Below, in pieces: positions 11,801 through 14,866 of a stretch of 14,866 nt of DNA. Numbering within the stretch: the stretch's first letter is position 1; every line of letters starts with the position of its first letter. The stretch spans positions 1 to 14,866 of the forward strand of contig CAYFZO010000035.1 of the NCBI GenBank assembly GCA_964347615.1, given 5' to 3'. Both the position numbers and the translations under genes were made by a program. The stretch comes from CAYFZO01 sp964347615. Lineage in GTDB: Bacteria > Pseudomonadota > Gammaproteobacteria > Poriferisulfidales > Oxydemutatoraceae. The notes beneath the pieces are model-generated. The model ran no database searches, was not told where the DNA came from, and was given only the letters and a program-made list of their open reading frames with translations.

Positions 11801-12129
11801 TCCCAGCGGGGGACGGAAGCCTGCCGACGCTGGCGTTGGAGGTGGGGGACGTAACGCGGCTTGCGGCCTACGACGCGGCGGCGAGTTTCCCCGACAGGTT
11901 GGTGTTCCGCTACAAGCCGCAAGACGACGACGTCGACGATGACGGCATCAGCGTTCCTGAAGGAGCGTTGCGTCTCAACGGTGCGCGCATCCTCGACGCC
12001 GACGTTCCCGTGCCCCCGAGTTCTCTGAGTTTGGGCAACCATGCAATCCAGAACGCCCCGGACCATAAAGTGAGGAGCGCAGGCGTCAACCTGAAAATTC
12101 GGGTGTTTCTCGAAGGCGCGCTTGAGTAG
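4532..12129 (+). CDS. Giant modular LRR / Ig-like / Calx-beta surface protein, part 2 (from gap to C-terminus)
   Basis: This is the continuation of the gene on the left of the gap, about 2,531 further codons to a TAG at 12127-12129. It holds the rest of module D and modules E, F, G and H. Domain order in D-G is CDRTP cap, LRRs, Ig-like (REGAPYPL...STDQVTIPAG), proline hinge with two Cys, cadherin/SwmB-like domain (TIRFTSTPQDPDGY...NVDVVFDRGL) and Calx-beta (RPDEGTT...GTADADDY...IFIVDDE). H lacks Calx-beta and ends in KIRVFLEGALE. No LPXTG, PEP-CTERM or obvious type IX sorting tail is visible, so anchoring is unexplained. Modules F and G share a 278-nt identical block, showing recent internal recombination. 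An ATG-started frame from 4270 across the Ns is not meaningful: bases before the gap belong to the other nominal frame. Confidence 0.93.
5830..7371 (+). repeat. Module E: three LRRs, Ig-like, SwmB-like, Calx-beta
   Basis: The module is 514 codons with three very regular LRR turns (HDNELTTLP, HDNQLTTLP, YRNQLTTLP). Its hinge differs from A, C and D: PPRPPDDCPTEGDWNHEGPC instead of the PPPPP form, a version shared almost base for base with module G. A short in-frame duplication of Gly-Ser-Gly-Ala residues lies in Calx-beta near 7180-7205 (AGSGAGSGE). Confidence 0.85.
7372..8997 (+). repeat. Module F: four LRRs, Ig-like, SwmB-like, Calx-beta
   Basis: The module is 542 codons. Its LRRs have a private sub-family sequence (VFSGL...NL, turns GENQLSTLP, RNNRLSILP, HANRLTALP, HANRLTTLP), suggesting local duplication of one unit. 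From about 8280 onward its SwmB-like and Calx-beta DNA is nearly the same as in module G at a constant offset of 1,746 nt. Confidence 0.85.
8998..10743 (+). repeat. Module G: six LRRs, Ig-like, SwmB-like, Calx-beta; mosaic of E-like and F-like DNA
   Basis: This is the longest module (582 codons), with six LRR turns, several nearly identical (NDNELTTLP three times). The hinge region (about 9890-10010) matches module E closely, whereas the DNA from about 10025 onward matches module F, including 278 identical bases (10140-10417 against 8394-8671). The offset of the hinge between E and G exceeds the module-start offset by 216 nt, exactly three LRRs. Confidence 0.85.
10744..12129 (+). repeat. Module H: five LRRs, Ig-like, variant beta domain, C-terminal tail
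   Basis: The terminal module has 461 codons plus stop. The first about 70 nt (10738-10813) repeat the start of module G exactly. Its LRR block contains a 144-nt tandem duplication. The Ig-like domain (about 11370-11560) is more divergent, and the fourth domain (about 11640-12080) is the B-type variant (DPDEEIVVELEFSG, DDDGISVP, ALRLNGARILD). The protein ends with an about 15-residue tail containing KIRVFLEG. Confidence 0.85.
10987..11274 (+). repeat. 144-bp tandem duplication (two LRRs) in module H
   Basis: The block starting ACCCTGCACGATAACCTC at 10987 recurs at 11131, a period of 144 nt, or two 24-residue LRRs. The encoded pairs of turns (HDNLLAELP then SSNRLTALP) are the same in both copies; the last part of the second copy diverges into the capping LRR near 11240. 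The high identity shows a recent duplication. Confidence 0.85.
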
Positions 12130-12225
12130 GACGTTGTTAACGCAACGCCGTGCTTTCAAGCAACGCGCCGAGCGGGGGTGAATCGTCCCCGGTTCCGTGG
12201 TTGCAACCTAACGGACGAACGCCGC

Positions 12226-12264
12226 CGTTGATTACCCACGTTGATTACCCACGCTGATAACCTC
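12226..12264 (+). repeat. Three tandem 13-bp repeats in the spacer after the giant gene
   Basis: CGTTGATTACCCA occurs twice in perfect tandem (12226-12238 and 12239-12251), followed by a third degenerate copy, CGCTGATAACCTC (12252-12264). The repeats lie in the 259-nt spacer between the giant gene and the R-M operon, about 73 nt upstream of the putative -35. They could bind a regulator or be simple slippage; nothing else clear is seen in this spacer. Confidence 0.7.
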
Positions 12265-12336
12265 GGCGACGTGTCTTGAGCGTCTTGGAGACGGCGTCCG
12301 ATTCTGTCTCATATCTGCTGAACCCATACACTACTC

Positions 12337-12364
12337 TTGCGGTTCTACCGGTGGATAATATAAT
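12337..12364 (+). promoter_or_regulatory. Sigma70-type promoter of the R-M operon
   Basis: A perfect -10 box TATAAT (12359-12364) follows a weak -35 candidate TTGCGG (12337-12342) with a 16-bp spacer. Transcription would start near 12371, giving a leader of roughly 18 nt before the ATG at 12389. This AT-rich patch stands out from its GC-rich surroundings. Confidence 0.55.
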
Positions 12365-12377
12365 GAGGTCGTCTCTT

Positions 12378-12382
12378 GGAGG
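12378..12382 (+). promoter_or_regulatory. Strong ribosome binding site GGAGG for the 88-codon ORF
   Basis: GGAGG lies 6 nt before the ATG at 12389, near-ideal spacing. It favours that ATG over the adjacent in-frame TTG at 12386 and supports real translation of the small ORF. Confidence 0.6.
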
Positions 12383-12388
12383 TGCTTG

Positions 12389-12655
12389 ATGGACGCAGGC
12401 ACGGGGAACCGTGATACGAGCTTGCCGTTGCTCGGGGCAGCGGCAAGTGCGCGGTTGTCCGCGACCGACCGCGACTCGGCACCGCCTATCCCCAAAGAGA
12501 CCGCCACGTCATCGTTGTATCACCCAACCCAGACGGCAACCGTGAATCGCCTCGGCGAGCGGCTTTTCTCTGTTGCCGTGCGCATGGAATCCCTGTGCGT
12601 TAACGTCCTCGGAAAGCGGCTGCCTTACAAGGCGCCGGTAAAAGCCGAAAGATGA
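12389..12655 (+). CDS. Small hypothetical protein, first gene of the R-M operon (88 aa)
   Basis: The ORF starts at ATG 12389 behind a GGAGG and ends with TGA at 12653-12655, which overlaps the methyltransferase ATG as ATGA, a classic arrangement for translational coupling. I do not recognise the protein. It has no signal peptide or membrane segment; the first half is Ser/Thr/Ala/Pro-rich and looks low in structure, and the C-terminal half (from about residue 50) is basic with NRLGERLF and LGKRLPYKAP. Its position resembles that of controller (C) genes in R-M systems, but no helix-turn-helix is visible, so that role is not claimed. It may instead act mainly as a translated leader setting methyltransferase expression. 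Confidence 0.5.
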   Translation: MDAGTGNRDTSLPLLGAAASARLSATDRDSAPPIPKETATSSLYHPTQTATVNRLGERLFSVAVRMESLCVNVLGKRLPYKAPVKAER

Positions 12656-13572
12656 GTATAAAAACGCTCGGGCGAATAGTCACCGGCGATGCCCGGCGGG
12701 TATTGGCCGAACTTCCTAGCAATAGCATAGACCTCAGTTTCTGGTCGCCGCCCTACTATGTTGGAAAGTCGTATGAGCGCGATTTGTCATTTGAAGATTG
12801 GCAAGCCCTCATCCAAGATGTGATTGAGGCTCATGCGCGCCTCATAAAGCCTGGCGGGTTTCTCGTCATTAATATCAGTGACGTGCTCTGCTTCCCTGAT
12901 CCAGAGATGCCTCGCTACCAAGCGGATAACGTTCGGCGCAAAGTTTGCCCAGTTACTCGGCAGGACGTGCTGAATATGCAGCGCCTGCATCCGAGCGCCA
13001 ACAGGTACAAGCTCGCCGCCCTATTAGGGTGCAGCGAGCAGACAGTGCAGCGACGCTTGGAGAATAACAACGTCCGTGGCGGCAAGTACCAGGTTCCAAC
13101 AAAGGTAAAACTTACCGGGTGCATGGTTGGTGATTGGGCTGAGGCTGCGGGTTTCTATTTGTACGACAGGCGGATATGGCACAAAGACCCCTGCTGGGCG
13201 AATAGCCGCTGGCATTCCAACAGCTATCGGGCTGTGGATGAGTTTGAGTATATCTATATCTTCGGATTCCCAGGTATCGTTGAATATGATCGGGAACGCC
13301 TATCCGATGCAGAGTGGTCAAATTGGGGATCGCGTGGCGTTTGGAAGATACGCTCAGTCCGCCGCAATCACAGGCATGAGGCAGAATTCCCGGAACAACT
13401 TGCCGAGCGTATTATCAGGTTGTTTTCCCCGGAGGGAGGAGTGGTCATCGACCCATTTTTAGGCAGTGGCACCACAACTACCGTGGCGAGGCGCCTGAAC
13501 CGGCAATGGCTGGGGATAGAGGCGGTAGCAAGCTACGCCAAGATCGCTAGAGAACGCACCAATGCAGCCTAA
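12652..13572 (+). CDS. Type II DNA methyltransferase, beta class, probably N4-cytosine-specific
   Basis: This 306-residue AdoMet-dependent enzyme would protect host DNA from the partner nuclease. Motif IV SPPY is at residues 32-35 and the AdoMet-binding motif I, DPFLGSGTT, at 267-275. Catalytic motif first and AdoMet motif last is the beta order; SPPY is the form usual in N4-cytosine methyltransferases, though N6-adenine cannot be excluded. KPGG (66-69), IWHK (175-178) and FEYIYIF (198-204) fit the remaining core motifs. Between them, residues about 113-145 form a helix-turn-helix-like segment (core ALLGCSEQTVQRRL). The chosen ATG overlaps the upstream stop as ATGA; the stop overlaps the nuclease start by 11 nt. 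The closest functional analogy is the methyltransferase paired with SfiI, inferred from the neighbour. All core motifs are intact. Confidence 0.93.
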   Translation: MSIKTLGRIVTGDARRVLAELPSNSIDLSFWSPPYYVGKSYERDLSFEDWQALIQDVIEAHARLIKPGGFLVINISDVLCFPDPEMPRYQADNVRRKVCPVTRQDVLNMQRLHPSANRYKLAALLGCSEQTVQRRLENNNVRGGKYQVPTKVKLTGCMVGDWAEAAGFYLYDRRIWHKDPCWANSRWHSNSYRAVDEFEYIYIFGFPGIVEYDRERLSDAEWSNWGSRGVWKIRSVRRNHRHEAEFPEQLAERIIRLFSPEGGVVIDPFLGSGTTTTVARRLNRQWLGIEAVASYAKIARERTNAA

Positions 13573-14226
13573 CGAAATCGAGCAATTGGAACAGACTGTT
13601 TTGTCTATGGTTGTCCAGGCAATTACCGATTTCCGCGAGCAAACCATTAAGATCTTCCGTGAAGAAACGGACTTGCCGCAGGATATAGCCGAGGATGTAA
13701 CTAGAGAGGCTCTGGAAGTCATGGGCATGTCTAAGATTAGCGAAAGGCTCTATGGGAAAGTGACTACAAGAAAGCCATATATGCTTTTCTGCCAAGCCCT
13801 ACGCCCGTCGCTCTCATGCTTGATGCAAAAGCAGAGAAACCCAATGGAGATAGAACGGCAACCATCCAAATGTCGCAGACCTCAATGGTCGTAAAGATGC
13901 GCCGTGCCGGCAATATCTTAGAGGAACCAGGGCGACTGGATAGGTTTATCACGAGAGATTTCCGGCGTTTGTGCGTTGTTACCATCATTGCAAAATACGT
14001 CTATAAGGAAAATAACGGCTCCAATGAACTATGTCGCATCATCGTCGCCTGTATCCCGAACGGTGAATTACAGGATTACTACAACCCGACGGTAGACGAC
14101 ACCATCTGGCTTGCTGGCCGCGATGCGCCAACGCTTGGCGAGGACTTTAGGGTACGTCTGAGCTACGATAAATTAGCGGCTAAGGCCCCATGGCGTGTAA
14201 GAGAGATTGATATCAGCAATAAGTAG
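13562..14226 (+). pseudogene. SfiI-like type II restriction endonuclease, frameshifted
   Basis: Two overlapping frames join into one protein. The first (ATG 13562) reads through ALEVMGMSKISERLYGKV; the second supplies DYKKAIYAFLPSPTP and continues to TAG at 14226. Adding one base near 13760-13763 (GTGAC to GTGGAC) gives a continuous protein of 221 residues. From memory of SfiI (269 aa), similarity is collinear: TIVQAL, DIT.YALEV, DYK....LPSP, LLVDAKA, YNP and PWR.QE have counterparts here. SfiI active-site residues D79, D100 and K102 correspond to D68, D88 and K90 of the repaired protein. The C-terminus is about 35 residues shorter than SfiI. SfiI is a tetramer cutting GGCCNNNNNGGCC; the same specificity here is only inference. 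The gene overlaps the methyltransferase by 11 nt. Either it is inactivated or the base is an assembly error. It is more AT-rich than the giant gene. Confidence 0.85.
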
Positions 14227-14284
14227 CAAGGCTATCGAAGAAACTAGAATCTCCAGCGACCCTAAATCCTAACGGTAATCAACC

Positions 14285-14461
14285 ATGAAGTTTAAAACTC
14301 TGGAGGAAGCGGTGGCCTCCATCCTGCTGAAGAAGGTCAAGGCACTGCCTAAGTCCGAGAACGGGGAACCGACAAAGCGGGAGCTGGCGACCCGCTGGAA
14401 GCTTCGGCGACGGCTGAGAAGCCTAATCGTGCGGACTGAAGTAATCCCCCCCCTTTCATAG
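14285..14461 (+). CDS. Hypothetical 58-residue basic protein
   Basis: An ATG at 14285 opens 58 codons ending at TAG 14459-14461, 58 nt after the nuclease. The product starts MKFKTLEEAVASILLKK, looks helical, and is strongly Lys/Arg-rich in its second half (TKRELATRWKLRRRLRSLIV), which could suit nucleic-acid binding. I recognise no family. No good Shine-Dalgarno is visible before the ATG, which lowers confidence. The last codons cross a run of eight C (14446-14453), so the reading frame at the end could vary by slippage or sequencing error. Confidence 0.35.
   Translation: MKFKTLEEAVASILLKKVKALPKSENGEPTKRELATRWKLRRRLRSLIVRTEVIPPLS
14446..14453 (+). repeat. C8 homopolymer
   Basis: Eight consecutive C lie within the last codons of the 58-residue ORF. 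Such runs are prone to slippage and to sequencing error. Loss of one C would open the frame into the downstream region, but the product there is not recognisable. Confidence 0.8.
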
Positions 14462-14545
14462 GGAGTGTGCCGGGCGGCATAACGGCTCACTCCCAGCCGC
14501 TCTCACGTCGACTGCGTGGTCGATTGCGTACCGGTTGCGTACGCG

Positions 14546-14686
14546 TTGTTCCGGCGGTCAGTGTTCGGCGAGGTTCCAATCTTATTCGTTGGCTTATTCA
14601 TGGGCTTATTCACCTCGGTGCAGGCGCAGACGTTCGACCCGCCGTTGTGTGAGCGATCGCCGGCGGTTCAATTTGCAATCCTTTTG
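14546..14686 (+). pseudogene. 5' remnant of a second CDRTP/LRR-family secreted protein
   Basis: The frame encodes a Sec signal peptide: basic FRRS, a hydrophobic core (PILFVGLFMGLFTS) and a cleavage site after VQA, at about 14626. Mature QTFDPPL is then followed by CERSPAVQFAIL (14648-14683). This matches the module-opening motif of the giant protein (for example CDRTPLVQTAIL in module C; 8 of 12 identical, 2 conservative). Candidate starts in this frame are GTG 14516, TTG 14546 and GTG 14561; TTG 14546 is shown because it gives a compact basic n-region. After about 14686 the frame turns into Pro/Gly/Leu-rich sequence with no LRR and stops soon after 14820, so the gene is broken. It may be a decayed paralogue or a fragment left by rearrangement. 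It also shows how such proteins are exported. Confidence 0.65.
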
Positions 14687-14756
14687 GGGTTTGTCTCCCT
14701 CGGTTTGCCTCCCCCCGGGCTGCCCCCCGTTTGCCCTGGTTTGCCCCTTGGGAGAG
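14687..14756 (+). repeat. C-rich degenerate direct repeats (GTTTGCC units)
   Basis: Directly after the loss of LRR-family similarity, GTTTGTC and three GTTTGCC units are separated by runs of C (CCCCCC twice). The patch looks like low-complexity, degenerate 10-15-bp repeats and marks the break point. No coding sense is evident. Confidence 0.5.
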
Positions 14757-14804
14757 ACACGGAGAATAAAGGAATACATGTTATATGCTCCTTACATTCG
14801 CCCG

Positions 14805-14866
14805 CACCAAAATTGACCCCAAAATGTTAGCAGCAAATAGAAATGTCCGGTTTTGTAGCAAATGAA
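14805..14866. mobile_element. Possible insertion-sequence terminus at the right edge
   Basis: The last about 60 nt are AT-rich and hold short spaced repeats: AAATGT at 14822 and 14841, AGCAAAT at 14832 and 14857 (25 nt apart), plus AATTGACCCC at 14811-14820. Multiple short terminal repeats and TTGACCCC-like ends are reminiscent of IS21-type elements, but this rests on general resemblance and no transposase is in the window. Confidence 0.25.

Noticed and set aside
2..12129. CRISPR array or diversity-generating retroelement explaining the repeats
   Set aside because: The repeats are in-frame protein modules and LRRs; there are no direct-repeat/spacer arrays, and no reverse transcriptase, template repeat or accessory gene is in the window.
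12173..12208. Terminator after the giant gene
   Set aside because: CGGGG/CCCCG (12173-12177 with 12187-12191) gives only a 5-bp stem without a T tract, and GGTTGCAACC (12199-12208) is a short palindrome; neither is convincing.
13750..13766. Programmed -1 frameshifting in the nuclease
   Set aside because: GGGAAAG is read as GGG AAA G, not in the X XXY YYZ phase, and slippage there would not keep good pairing. A one-base deletion or sequencing error is simpler.
13816..14226. Separate gene starting at ATG 13816
   Set aside because: The same frame continues upstream through DYKKAIYAFLPSPTP, which belongs to the nuclease; a start at 13816 would cut away the first catalytic Asp. It is the second half of the frameshifted nuclease.
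14535..14816. Overlapping frames of 61-93 codons at the right end other than the signal-peptide frame
   Set aside because: They are very rich in Arg/Ser/Cys, lack ribosome binding sites and have no recognisable motif; only the frame with the signal peptide and CERSP motif has support.
14778..14816. ATG at 14778 with AAAGGA just upstream
   Set aside because: The ORF has only 12 codons (MLYAPYIRPHQN) and no further evidence.

Overview
The window carries three things. One is a giant repetitive surface-protein gene on the + strand, from the left edge to 12129, interrupted by a 100-N scaffold gap. The second is a compact restriction-modification (R-M) operon (about 12337-14226). The third is a short right-hand stretch (14285-14866) with a small hypothetical ORF, the decayed 5' end of a second gene of the same giant-protein family, and a possible insertion-sequence end. 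The fixed 100-N gap points to a draft or metagenome assembly. The giant gene is GC-rich and the R-M genes, especially the nuclease, are visibly more AT-rich. Architecture suggests a Gram-negative, probably aquatic or host-associated bacterium; taxonomy cannot be fixed from this window.

Giant protein (2-12129). More than 4,000 residues are visible, with the N-terminus outside the window. It consists of eight tandem modules of about 460-580 residues, each opening with a CDRTP motif at 1310, 2783, 4220, 5830, 7372, 8998 and 10744 (the first module is partial). A standard module has a Cys-containing N-cap, a variable number of 24-residue leucine-rich repeats (LRRs; 2 to 7 fully visible per complete module), an Ig-like beta domain, a proline-rich hinge with a Cys pair, a cadherin/SwmB-like beta domain and a Calx-beta domain. 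Modules B and H lack Calx-beta and carry a different version of the fourth domain; H is the real C-terminus. Long identical DNA blocks between modules show recent recombination. The frame change across the gap is an artefact: LRR periodicity predicts a true gap of 59 nt, or 59 plus a multiple of 72.

R-M operon. A promoter with a perfect TATAAT and a strong Shine-Dalgarno precede an 88-codon ORF. Its stop overlaps the start of a beta-class DNA methyltransferase (SPPY, probably N4-cytosine), which in turn overlaps a restriction endonuclease gene. The nuclease resembles SfiI (type IIF) along most of its length, with the active-site Asp...Asp-Ala-Lys conserved, but is broken by a single-base deletion near 13760. 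As assembled, it would leave an unpaired methyltransferase.

Right end. A signal peptide followed by CERSPAVQFAIL (about 14546-14686) is the start of another CDRTP/LRR-family protein that loses similarity at once and runs into C-rich sequence, then into short repeats resembling an IS terminus. The accessory features (recombining giant repeat protein, R-M system, gene remnant, possible IS edge) mark this as a plastic genomic region.
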